DNA from: Phycisphaerae bacterium
GTDB lineage: Bacteria; Planctomycetota; Phycisphaerae; Tepidisphaerales; Tepidisphaeraceae
NCBI GenBank assembly: GCA_030448225.1
Contig: JAUJNJ010000129.1
Location: 1 to 8,181, forward strand
Reading direction: 5' to 3'
Length of the DNA stretch: 8,181 bases
Shown here: positions 1 to 6,523 of the stretch, one piece after another
Layout of the letters: every line of letters starts with the position of its first letter
Numbering within the stretch: position 1 is the first letter of the stretch
The notes under the pieces: model-generated
What the model was told of the DNA's origin: nothing
What the model saw: the letters and a program-made list of their open reading frames with translations, nothing else
The model's database searches: none
Made by a program: the position numbers and the translations under genes

Positions 1-1
1 C

Positions 2-541
2 CACCGGGCCGGCCGGCCGGCGCGGATCGTGGCGAAGATGAACAGCCTCGAGGAGCGCAAGGTCTGCCGCGCGCTCTACCGCGCCAGCCAGGCGGGCGTG
101 CCGATCGACCTGATCGTCCGCGGGTTCTGCACGCTGCGGCCGGGCGTGCCGGGGCTGAGCGACAACATCCGCGTGATCAGCGTGATCGGCCGCTTCCTCG
201 AGCACAGCCGCGTCTTCTACTTCCGCAACGCCGCGCCCGACGAGGCCGACGGCGAGTTCCTGATCGGGTCGGCCGACTGGATGTACCGCAACCTGCTCGC
301 CCGCGTCGAGGCCGTCGTCCCCGTCGAGCGCCGCCCGCTCAAAGAACGGCTCTGGGAAGTGCTGCAAATCATGCTGAATGACCGCCGCCAGGCGTGGGAC
401 ATGGACGCCGACGGCACCTACACCCAGCGCCGTCCCGCCACGGGCGCCGAGGAGATCGGCACGCACCAAACGCTGATGGCGCTGACGCGACAACGGTCGA
501 GCCTCGTGGCAACCGAGCCGCCGCCGCCGGCCCCGAGGTGA
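2..541 (+). CDS. ppk1: Polyphosphate kinase 1, C-terminal part (5' end outside window)
   Basis: Polyphosphate kinase 1 reversibly transfers the terminal phosphate of ATP to inorganic polyphosphate. Only the last ~179 residues are present. The reading frame is open to the window edge, so the GTG at 29 is an internal Val codon and not the start. The text matches the PPK1 C-terminal domain: AKMNSL, then LYRASQAGVPIDLIVRG, RPGVPGLSDNIRV, IGRFLEHSR and IGSADWMYRNL. The His of FLEHSR (codon 203-205) corresponds to the second conserved catalytic histidine (His592 in E. coli PPK). The tail extends past the domain and ends in a Pro-rich stretch, EPPPPAPR. No frameshift is visible in this part. The family call is secure. 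The N-terminal, head and first C-terminal domains cannot be checked here. Confidence 0.95.
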   Translation, partial: HRAGRPARIVAKMNSLEERKVCRALYRASQAGVPIDLIVRGFCTLRPGVPGLSDNIRVISVIGRFLEHSRVFYFRNAAPDEADGEFLIGSADWMYRNLLARVEAVVPVERRPLKERLWEVLQIMLNDRRQAWDMDADGTYTQRRPATGAEEIGTHQTLMALTRQRSSLVATEPPPPAPR

Positions 542-606
542 CGAGCGTTGCGGCGCGGTTGCTCCCTTCCCCGGGCTACAACCCTACGACTGCCGTCGAT
601 ATCATC

Positions 607-627
607 TCGCCACGCCGATCGTGGTGA
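607..627 (+). terminator. Hairpin between ppk1 and the DUF2726 gene
   Basis: An 8-bp stem (607-614 with 620-627, one G-T pair) closes a 5-base loop, CCGAT. It lies 65 bases after the ppk1 stop. There is no T-tract after it, so it is only a weak terminator candidate. Nothing else is recognisable in the 114-base gap between 541 and 656. Confidence 0.25.
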
Positions 628-655
628 CGTCGTGCCCCCCAGTGATGTGATTAGC

Positions 656-1400
656 ATGCCCTACCGCTCGCAGAAGGGTCCGTTCCGCCCCCGACGGTCG
701 CGCCGACGCGAGCGTCGGTCACCGACCGAAGCGAGACCGAGCGAGTTCGGGGAGAATGTTGCCGGACTGCTACAGGTGTTGTTCGAGATGATGCGATGGG
801 CCGTTCGTCGTGCGTTCGGCCGTCCTGGCTCTACCGCCACGACGGTACGGGCTCCGTCGGCACCACCCAAGGTTTCGCCCCGCCGATCGTCGCCCCCGCC
901 GGCACCGCTCCCGCCGCGGGGTAGACGTCCAACTCTGGCAGACGGGCGTCCGCTGCCTTACCTTCGCCAGCCGCATCTCCTTACCAAGGGCGAGCGAGCC
1001 GCGTGGTATCCCCTGTACCGCGCAGTTCAAGGAAGGTATCGCCTGTTCTGTAAGGTCCGGCTGGCGGACATCGTTCGGGCGCCGGAAACACTGGGTTGGA
1101 ACGATCACTGGTTCAGGAAGATCCGTGGGTATCACGTCGATTTTGTCGTTTGCGACCCGGAGTCGACCGAGCCGCTCCTGGTGGTCGAGTTGGACGACCG
1201 GTCGCACGAGACGGATCGACAGCGCGAACGGGACGATTTCAAGGGATGCAGTCCTCCGCGCCGCGGGCGTGCCGGTCCTTCGCGTCCCGGCGGCCGCGGC
1301 GTACGACGTGCAAGACCTGACCGAAACGGTCAGGACAATGATGGCGGCATCCGGTGCGCCTACGCGAGAGGGCGGCTTGGGGAACGCGCCGCGAGCTTGA
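656..1400 (+). pseudogene. DUF2726 domain protein, broken by one extra G
   Basis: The first ~105 residues form a basic, Arg/Pro-rich leader with one short hydrophobic stretch (VAGLLQVLFEMMRWAV). The DUF2726 domain follows: LLTKGERAAWYPLYRAVQG, KVRLADIVR, then HVDFVVCDP, LLVVELDDRSHE and RERDDFK. The order of a basic segment, an HVDF motif and an ELDDxSH motif is what I recall for DUF2726, a family thought to be related to restriction-endonuclease-like or topoisomerase-associated nuclease folds. Its function is not established. The +2 frame loses homology after DDFK at 1243. The +3 frame resumes exactly with DAVLRAAGVPVLRVP from 1245 and stops at 1400. One extra G in the run 1243-1245 explains the shift. 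The ATG at 656 was chosen over the TTG at 548. No clear ribosome site precedes it, and the ATGs at 788 and 791 are alternatives. A sequencing error is as likely as a true mutation. Confidence 0.8.
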
Positions 1401-1409
1401 ACACGTAAA

Positions 1410-1468
1410 GCTGAGACGGACCGTCGCGCGGCCCGCCGCCGCGGCGGCTCAGCGTCCTGTTGTTGTCT
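1410..1468 (+). terminator. Nested hairpins after the DUF2726 gene
   Basis: An outer 6-bp stem, GCTGAG (1410-1415) with CTCAGC (1448-1453), encloses an inner hairpin CCGCC/GGCGG (1433-1437 with 1443-1447) that abuts the outer arm directly. A T-rich run, CCTGTTGTTGTCT, follows. It begins 9 bases after the DUF2726 stop and ends just before the ribosome site of the next gene. Position and shape fit a transcription terminator, but an attenuator or leader structure for the 1482 gene is equally possible. Confidence 0.35.
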
Positions 1469-1481
1469 CCTGGAGCAACCC

Positions 1482-1805
1482 GTGCGCGTGAATCCCTTGA
1501 TCGGCGAGGAATACCGCACCTTCGACGGCAAGCGGCGATGGGAACTCTTGTTCGAGGACATGTACCTCGTGATCCTCGACACCGGCCTGACGCGGGGCCG
1601 TGATATGAACTTGATCGGCGTGTCGGCCGACGACCTGCGCGTAAGGTGGGTGGTTGGCGGCGAGGTCGATAGCCGACATCAGTACGACGGCGTCGTGGAG
1701 GTTTTCGTGCGCAACGGTGAGGTCTGGGCGAGCACGTGGTCGTGCTTCACGTACCGCCTCGATTACCGAACGGGCGAGATGCTCGAACGGACCTTCACCA
1801 AGTGA
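1482..1805 (+). CDS. Small hypothetical protein, 107 aa
   Basis: I do not recognise this family. The GTG start is well supported by GGAG at 1472-1475, six bases upstream. The protein is mildly acidic and soluble, with no signal peptide or membrane segment. It alternates short hydrophobic and charged stretches (YLVILDTGL, VRWVVGGEV, GVVEVFVRNGEVW), which suggests a mostly beta fold. It ends in YRLDYRTGEMLERTF. The D-x-x-TG-x-x-L element resembles the repeat end of PQQ-like beta-propeller blades, but a single copy is not enough to assign one. The codon use is that of a real gene in GC-rich DNA, and the frame is intact. It may be co-transcribed with the DUF1801 gene 55 bases downstream. Confidence 0.75.
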   Translation: MRVNPLIGEEYRTFDGKRRWELLFEDMYLVILDTGLTRGRDMNLIGVSADDLRVRWVVGGEVDSRHQYDGVVEVFVRNGEVWASTWSCFTYRLDYRTGEMLERTFTK

Positions 1806-1830
1806 CGTCGCTGCCCGTGCCGTTCGACGT
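1805..1830 (+). other. Small hairpin at the stop codon of the 107-aa gene
   Basis: ACGTCG (1805-1810) pairs with CGACGT (1825-1830) across a 14-base loop, starting in the last base of the TGA stop. There is no T-tract. Six base pairs in GC-rich DNA can arise by chance. Confidence 0.2.
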
Positions 1831-1860
1831 GGAAGTCGTCGCACTCCTGGAGTGAACGCA

Positions 1861-2340
1861 ATGGCCAGCAAAACGTCCACCAAATCTACGAAGGTCGCCC
1901 CTCCGAAGAAGGCTGCCGCCACGCGGGCCGGCGCGGCGCCCAAGCTCCTGTCCGGCGGCAACCCGCAGATCCCCAAAGCCGACGGCGACGCGCCCGTGCA
2001 GGCCTACATCGCGGCGATGCCGGGCTGGAAGCGCGACGTCGGCCGTCGGATCGACGCGCTGATCGTGCGCACCGCGCCCGCCGTCCGTAAGGCCGTGCGG
2101 TGGAACACGCCGTTCTACGGCGTCGAGGGCCAAGGCTGGTTCTTGGGATTCCATTGCTTCACGAAGTACGTGAAGGTGACCTTCGTGAAGGGCGCGTCGC
2201 TGCGGCCACTCCCGCCCGGCGAGTCGAAGCACAAGGACGTTCGCTACCTCGACATCTACGAGGACCGCCCGCTCGACGAGGCGCAGTTCGTCAGTTGGAT
2301 TCAACAGGCGTCGGAGCAGCCGGGCGATCCGCTTTTCTAG
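1861..2340 (+). CDS. DUF1801 domain protein (first copy), 159 aa
   Basis: This is a DUF1801 (YdhG/YjhX-like) protein. Residues 1-40 are a Lys/Ala/Thr-rich basic leader. The domain then runs from about residue 45 to 155: VQAYIAAMPGWKRDVGRRID, AVRKAVRWNTPFYG, GWFLGFHCFTKYVKVTFVKG, and KDVRYLDIYEDRPLDEAQF before a C-terminal helix. The WNTPFYG plus KYVKVTFxKGASL pattern is diagnostic of the family as I know it. The biochemical role is unknown. The ATG at 1861 has GGAG at 1849-1852, eight bases upstream. The length is normal and the frame is intact. A second, degraded relative lies at 3035, with an AHSA1-type gene between them. Confidence 0.9.
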   Translation: MASKTSTKSTKVAPPKKAAATRAGAAPKLLSGGNPQIPKADGDAPVQAYIAAMPGWKRDVGRRIDALIVRTAPAVRKAVRWNTPFYGVEGQGWFLGFHCFTKYVKVTFVKGASLRPLPPGESKHKDVRYLDIYEDRPLDEAQFVSWIQQASEQPGDPLF

Positions 2341-2350
2341 CGCGGCTCCC

Positions 2351-2380
2351 GACGCCGGTGCGATGCTTGCTTCCGGCGTC
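2351..2380 (+). terminator. Perfect 8-bp hairpin after the first DUF1801 gene
   Basis: GACGCCGG (2351-2358) pairs perfectly with CCGGCGTC (2373-2380) across a 14-base loop. It starts 10 bases after the DUF1801 stop. There is no T-tract, so it would be a non-canonical terminator or an mRNA 3'-end stabiliser. The remaining 128 bases before the AHSA1 gene hold nothing I can name except its ribosome site. Confidence 0.4.
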
Positions 2381-2497
2381 GCCGGCACGATACAGGCGCG
2401 TCGCTGCGCCGGCGGTGACGAGCCGTTGGCGCGAGGTGCGATACGGTGTGGACCATTCCCGGGGTCTTCCGAGTTCGCGATCGCCGGTTCACCGTGA

Positions 2498-2503
2498 GGG
2501 AGG
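2498..2503 (+). promoter_or_regulatory. Ribosome binding site of the AHSA1 gene
   Basis: GGGAGG lies five bases before the ATG at 2509. This strong site decides the start against the in-frame upstream GTG at 2446, which would add 21 residues with no family similarity. Confidence 0.75.
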
Positions 2504-2508
2504 TGCCA

Positions 2509-2976
2509 ATGTCACAAGCGAACAGCCAGCCGAGCGCCGTCGTGAGCAATGCACGCGTGTTCCCCGTGCCGCCCCGGACGATCTTCGCGGCGTTCGAGCA
2601 GCCGGATCAACTCGCGCGGTGGTGGGGGCCGAAGGACTTCACGAACACGTTCGAACGGTTCGAGTTCAAGCCCGGCGGGCGGTGGGTCTTCGTGATGCAC
2701 GGCCCGAAGGGCGCGAACTACGCGAACGAGAGCGTCTTCCGGGAGATTCAGCCCGACGCGCGAATCGTGATCGAGCACGTCGTCAAGCCGTGGTACAGGC
2801 TAACGGTGACGCTGACGCCACGCGGCGACCAGGCGGACGGCGCGCAAACGCACCTGACGTGGGAGCAGGAGTTCGAGAGCCCGGAGGTGGCTGCAAAGAT
2901 GCGCGCGTTCATTGAGAACGCCAATGAGCAGAACCTCGACCGCCTTCAGGCCGTGCTGGCGAGCCAGAACGCCTGA
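2509..2976 (+). CDS. AHSA1-like SRPBCC domain protein, 155 aa
   Basis: This is a member of the activator-of-Hsp90-ATPase-homologue-1-like branch of the SRPBCC (START/Bet v1) superfamily. These are helix-grip proteins with a hydrophobic ligand cavity, and the bacterial forms mostly have no known ligand. Key segments are VFPVPPRTIFAAFEQPDQL, ARWWGPKDFTN, FEFKPGGRWVFVMHGPKG, ESVFREIQPDARIVIEHV, LTWEQEFES and the closing helix AFIENANEQNLDRLQAVLA. The RWWGP and PGGRW motifs are typical. The domain fills the whole protein, so the length is normal. The gene sits between two DUF1801 genes, 58 bases before the second. I recall that pairing as common in bacteria, but no joint function is shown by the sequence. 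Confidence 0.9.
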   Translation: MSQANSQPSAVVSNARVFPVPPRTIFAAFEQPDQLARWWGPKDFTNTFERFEFKPGGRWVFVMHGPKGANYANESVFREIQPDARIVIEHVVKPWYRLTVTLTPRGDQADGAQTHLTWEQEFESPEVAAKMRAFIENANEQNLDRLQAVLASQNA

Positions 2977-3034
2977 AGGCCGCCGGGGGCGGACGACGAG
3001 CGATCTCCCCGTGACGCGCCGAGCGGCAACGACC

Positions 3035-3503
3035 ATGAAGAAAGCAACAACCACCAGGGAGCAGAAGGGCAAGAGCGGCGCGAAGGACGCAAGCGAAGGG
3101 GACTCCCCTTCGCGGCTGATCGACGCGCGGATCGAGGAATTGGGCGATTGGCGACGCGCGCTCGCCCGGGTCCGGACGCTCATCAAGCAGGCCGACCCCG
3201 ACGTGGTGGAGGAGTGGAAGTGGCGGGGCGTTCCGGTCTGGTCGCACGCCGGGATGATCTGCACCGGCGAGACGTACAAGGACGTCGTGAAACTGACGTT
3301 CGCCAAGACTCGCTGGCCGACCCGTCGGGCCTGTTCAACTCCAGCCTCGAGGGCAACACGAGCGCGCCATCGATATCCGCGAAGGCGACGTGATCGACGA
3401 GAAGGCGTTGACGGCCTCCTCCGCGCGCGCGGCGGCTGAACACGTCTGGGCGAGCCGCCGCTCGTCCCGTCGGCACGCGGCGAAGCGAGAACAACGCGAC
3501 TAG
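3035..3503 (+). pseudogene. DUF1801 domain protein (second copy), two frameshifts
   Basis: The product can be followed through three frames. Frame 2 from ATG 3035 gives a basic leader, then SPSRLIDARIEELGDWR, DPDVVEEWKWRGVPVWSH and MICTGETYKDVVKLTFAK up to 3307. Frame 1 from 3310 gives SLADPSGLFNSSLEGNT up to 3360. Frame 3 from 3363 gives RAIDIREGDVIDEKALTA and runs to the TAG at 3503. The first junction has lost about 4 bases relative to the family's usual AKGASL. The second has lost one base in what should be NTRRAID. The joined protein is about 155 residues, normal for this subfamily, which is distinct from the copy at 1861. Ribosome site evidence for 3035 is weak, and an in-frame GTG at 3011 is possible. 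Function is unknown. Either the gene is decaying or the sequence carries errors. Confidence 0.8.
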
Positions 3504-3526
3504 CCGCGTTGGGTCGTCGAACGCGG
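3504..3526 (+). terminator. Perfect 7-bp hairpin directly after the second DUF1801 gene
   Basis: CCGCGTT (3504-3510) pairs with AACGCGG (3520-3526) across a 9-base loop, starting at the first base after the TAG stop. There is no T-tract. Its exact position supports TAG 3501-3503 as the true end of the frameshifted DUF1801 gene. Confidence 0.4.
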
Positions 3527-3659
3527 TGTGCGCGTTCTCCCACGTCGCGTAGGCCGGGGAGCGACGGCCGCGATCGCCGATGCGCCGTCGGGCGCGAAAG
3601 GCCCCGCCGCCCGACCGGCCGCCGGCCGCGCCCTGCGGCCCGCGTCGGCGCCCCTCGCC

Positions 3660-3688
3660 TTGCCAACGTCCACCTCGCCGACTAGGCT
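3660..3688 (+). promoter_or_regulatory. Possible promoter of sucD
   Basis: TTGCCA (3660-3665, five of six matches to TTGACA) is followed after exactly 17 bases by TAGGCT (3683-3688, three of six matches to TATAAT). The site is 42 bases upstream of the sucD ATG. The -10 is weak, so this is a suggestion only. Nothing else is recognisable between 3527 and 3715. Confidence 0.3.
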
Positions 3689-3729
3689 TCGCGTCGCTCG
3701 AGCAACTTCAGCCGCGGAGACAGCGTTCC

Positions 3730-4699
<970 letters not shown>

Positions 4700-4726
4700 C
4701 GACGACAACGATGACGGGAGCTGCAG

Positions 4727-5252
4727 GTGTCGAAGGCGACGGACGACACTCGACTCACCGACTGCAACGGCAACGAGCCGCGCGACGCCATCCATCGCCC
4801 CGGCGCCGGGGTCGCGTCGTCCGACCGTGGCGGCGACGCCGCGGCCGAACCAACTGCGGTCGTCGCGCCGCCGCCCGCGTGCCCGGCGTGCGGATCGGCG
4901 GACGTCGTGGCCGAGGGGGCGACGGTCGGCGTGCCGGTACTTCTGGTGTGGTGGGTGAACGTCCCCACCCGCCGGACCGCCTGCGCGCGTGCGGCCTCGT
5001 CGTGACGCGGATCGAACGCCTCGAGGACCTGCGCCCGCCCGCGAGATCCGCGACTGGCGCGCGGCTACCTGCGGCACCTCCGCCACTGGTGGGACCCCCG
5101 CGGTCGGCGACACAGGGTGCGGCACGGCCTGTGCCTCAGGTGCGGCTACGACCTCCGCGGCAGCCCGCCCGGCCGCTGCCCCCGAATGCGGCGAGCCGAC
5201 GCCGCCGCCGAAGCAGCAGCAGCAGCAGCAGCAGTTGTCAGAACGTGCTTGA
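4727..5252 (+). pseudogene. Double zinc-ribbon protein of planctomycete type, four frame changes
   Basis: The GTG at 4727 has GGGAG at 4716-4720. Frame 2 gives a polar leader, then [10 protein letters not shown] and [20 protein letters not shown]. Frame 1 from 4990 gives CGLVVTRIERLEDLRP, completing a CxxC...CxxC ribbon. Frame 3 near 5037 gives REIRDWR. Frame 2 from 5060 gives GYLRHLRHWWDPRGRRHR and CLRCGYDLRGSPPGRCP. Frame 3 from 5184 gives ECGEPTPPPK, seven Gln, LSERA and a stop at 5250-5252. The four changes are losses near 4988, 5037 and 5060 and an extra C in 5179-5183. Each restores family-like text immediately, so one gene is likely, though two adjacent genes cannot be excluded. The second ribbon (CLRCGYDLRG...CPECG) is a motif I associate with Planctomycetota proteins of unknown function. 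Eight cysteines suggest two structural zinc sites. It directly follows sucD. Confidence 0.6.
5214..5234 (+). repeat. (CAG)7 trinucleotide tract coding for seven Gln
   Basis: Seven perfect CAG units, preceded by AAG and a short (GCC)3 run, sit near the 3' end of the zinc-ribbon gene in the frame that contains PECGEPTPPPK. Copy-number changes would keep the frame. Confidence 0.95.
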
Positions 5253-5280
5253 GAAGCCGCAAGACCGGGCGTGGCGCGTG

Positions 5281-5319
5281 CGTCCCGCCCGCGTTCTAAC
5301 TCAAGACGCGGACGGGACG
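5281..5319 (+). terminator. Long hairpin downstream of the zinc-ribbon gene
   Basis: Bases 5281-5297 pair with 5304-5319 over about 16 positions, with one mismatch or wobble and one bulge, around the loop AACTCA. It lies 28 bases after the zinc-ribbon stop and overlaps the stop of the possible minus-strand ORF. It could therefore serve as a two-way terminator between convergent genes. There is no T-tract on either side. Confidence 0.5.
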
Positions 5320-5472
5320 CCGTGGCGACGCACGGTCCGTCGACTTCTTGAACACGTTCCTGAGCAGCTCGACCTTCCCGATCCGACGCGCGGCCGTCTT
5401 CGCCCGGCGAGGCGTGCCGCCCGTTGACGTCGGGCGACGGATAATGCCATGGGGGACGTGGCCCGGGCGCAC
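5296..5472 (-). CDS. Possible small basic protein, 58 aa
   Basis: This minus-strand ORF runs from GTG (5472) to TAG (5296). It is not recognised. Third codon positions are mostly G or C. The C-terminal part (TPRRAKTAARRIGK, VELLRNVFKKSTD, RASPRRPVRVLS) looks more protein-like than the random Arg/Pro/Ala text of the other antisense frames. It contains a plausible amphipathic basic helix, which could bind nucleic acid. It fills the gap between two plus-strand genes and ends inside a hairpin. Against it: no good ribosome site, a start only two bases from the oppositely oriented HD gene, and many similar shadows in this GC-rich DNA. Confidence 0.25.
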   Translation of the reverse strand: MRPGHVPHGIIRRPTSTGGTPRRAKTAARRIGKVELLRNVFKKSTDRASPRRPVRVLS

Positions 5473-5474
5473 GA

Positions 5475-6053
5475 ATGGCCGACCTGTTCCCCAAGTTCCC
5501 CCGCGTCGTCGCGGACGTGCTGGCGCGGGCGACGCACGTGAGGTCTTTGCTCCACGGCGTGGGGCACTGGAAGTGCGTCGCCCACGCCGGGCTGCAACTC
5601 CTGCCCGACGTGCCCGGCTGCGACCCGGCCGTCGTGCTCCTGTTCGGGCTCTTCCACGACGCGATGCGCCAGAACGACGGGCACGACCCCGACCACGGCC
5701 GCCGCGCCGCCCGGCTCGTGCGGGATTTGCGCGGCTCGTTCGACGCCCTCGCGCCGGCCCGGCTCGACCTGCTCGAACACGCCTGCGCCGAACACGCCGA
5801 CGGCACGGTGACGGGCGACCCGACCGTCGGCACCTGCTGGGACGCCGACCGCCTCAACCTGTGGCGCGTGGGGATCCGCCCCACGCCGCGGTATCTCTGC
5901 ACGGCCGCGGCGAAGCGGCCCCGTCGGATCGCGTGGGCCGAACGGTTGCACGGCCAGCACCTGACTTGGAAAGCGATCCACGACGCGTTCTCCGCGGCGG
6001 CCGCGCCGGCGGCGGCGAGCGGCGGCGGCGGCGGCGGCGGCGGACGATCGTGA
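5475..6053 (+). CDS. HD-domain metal-dependent phosphohydrolase-like protein, 192 aa
   Basis: This is probably a small HD-superfamily protein. HD proteins bind divalent metals through His and Asp and usually cleave phosphate esters. The likely metal ligands appear in order: H27 and H31 in LLHGVGHW, H61-D62 in LFGLFHDAM, H70 and H74 in GHDPDHG, H102 and H107 in the EHACAEHADG stretch, and D123/D125 in GTCWDADRLNL. The GTCWDADRLNLWRVGI segment followed by TPRYLCTAAAK is a distinctive subfamily element. The substrate is unknown. The C-terminus is Ala-rich and ends in eight Gly. The ATG at 5475 is the only ATG after the in-frame stop at 5442, and the ribosome site is weak. The frame is intact, unlike the genes just upstream. 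A metal-dependent hydrolase acting on a nucleotide or signalling molecule is possible but not shown. Confidence 0.75.
   Translation: MADLFPKFPRVVADVLARATHVRSLLHGVGHWKCVAHAGLQLLPDVPGCDPAVVLLFGLFHDAMRQNDGHDPDHGRRAARLVRDLRGSFDALAPARLDLLEHACAEHADGTVTGDPTVGTCWDADRLNLWRVGIRPTPRYLCTAAAKRPRRIAWAERLHGQHLTWKAIHDAFSAAAAPAAASGGGGGGGGRS
6021..6041 (+). repeat. (GGC)7 trinucleotide tract coding for Gly
   Basis: Seven GGC codons plus a GGA encode an eight-Gly run near the C-terminus of the HD protein. Slippage here would change length without breaking the frame. Confidence 0.9.
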
Positions 6054-6275
6054 GTCATGCGTCGGCGGTCGCGTGAAACGGTCGTCCGCGCCCCTGCGTC
6101 TGCCGGTCCGGAGGCGTCTGCGGACGCGATCGTCGGCGAGTCGATCCGGTGGATGGTCGCTCGAAACGCGCACGACGTGAGTCGACCGCGGGCATCGGGT
6201 GTGGAACCGCGGGCGCGAACGTCCGACAGTGTCGGGCCCTCACCACCTGTCGCATCGCCGTCATAACCACCCCAC
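6054..6275. other. Intergenic stretch with no gene seen
   Basis: Between the HD stop and the terminator candidate I see no supported gene. Short open frames on both strands (for example ATG 6057 to 6266) give Arg/Ala/Pro-rich text with no family look and no ribosome site. One small hairpin, GCGTC/GACGC, is at 6114-6127. Confidence 0.5.
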
Positions 6276-6314
6276 CCGGCGCGGCCGCCCCTCGCGCGGA
6301 ACGTCTTTTTATTT
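6276..6314 (+). terminator. Terminator candidate with T-tract after the HD gene
   Basis: A GC-rich stem (CC plus GCGCG at 6276-6283 with CGCGC plus GG at 6293-6299, one bulged G) is followed after four bases by TCTTTTTATTT (6304-6314). This is the only hairpin plus T-tract combination in the window and marks a boundary between the HD gene and the helicase unit. Confidence 0.45.
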
Positions 6315-6323
6315 CCGATCTTC

Positions 6324-6351
6324 TGTACACGCGGCGGCGTACCGATATACT
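6324..6351 (+). promoter_or_regulatory. Likely promoter of the DEAD-box helicase gene
   Basis: TGTACA (6324-6329, four of six matches to TTGACA) is separated by 16 bases from TATACT (6346-6351, five of six matches to TATAAT). It sits in the only clearly AT-richer island of the window. Transcription would start near 6358, giving a leader of about 165 bases before the ATG. Confidence 0.5.
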
Positions 6352-6357
6352 GACTAC

Positions 6358-6447
6358 ACAACTGTTTGCTCCCGCCTGCGATGTCTTTGGGGTTTCGCCT
6401 TCCAGTTTTGGCACTCCTTCGGATTGAGTCGGAACCGAGCCAGTTGT
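6358..6447 (+). promoter_or_regulatory. Foldable 5' leader of the helicase mRNA
   Basis: ACAACTG (6358-6364) and GCTC (6368-6371) pair with GAGC (6437-6440) and CAGTTGT (6441-6447). This makes an 11-bp stem interrupted only by a TTT bulge, and it closes a loop of about 65 bases. The loop holds a smaller hairpin, TCC-TTC-GGA. The stem begins where transcription is predicted to start. It could be a regulatory or stabilising leader for the helicase. It matches no riboswitch class I know. Confidence 0.45.
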
Positions 6448-6512
6448 AGCGCCCGGTTAGGTTTCCTCGGCTCCTCGCCGTGCCTTTTCTCGGTGCGCAC
6501 GTTCACCCGGAA

Positions 6513-6521
6513 AAGGTAGGA
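6513..6521 (+). promoter_or_regulatory. Ribosome binding site of the helicase gene
   Basis: AAGG (6513-6516) followed by TAGGA lies seven bases before the ATG at 6524. It supports this start, from which the Q-motif Phe falls at residue 3, as is usual for the family. Confidence 0.7.
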
Positions 6522-6523
6522 AC

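Noticed and set aside
29..31. GTG at 29 as a gene start
   Set aside because: The frame is open to the window edge and the text is mid-domain PPK1, so this is an internal codon.
548..655. TTG start for the DUF2726 gene
   Set aside because: It begins almost at the ppk1 stop and adds unstructured text with no support. The ATG at 656 is preferred.
2446..2508. Upstream GTG start for the AHSA1 gene
   Set aside because: It has no ribosome site and the extra residues do not fit the family. The ATG at 2509 has GGGAGG five bases ahead.
4700..4958. Continuation of the sucD frame to a stop at 4958
   Set aside because: After ALGVAG the text loses SucD similarity and overlaps the well-started zinc-ribbon gene. 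It is better explained by a lost base and a stop at 4699.
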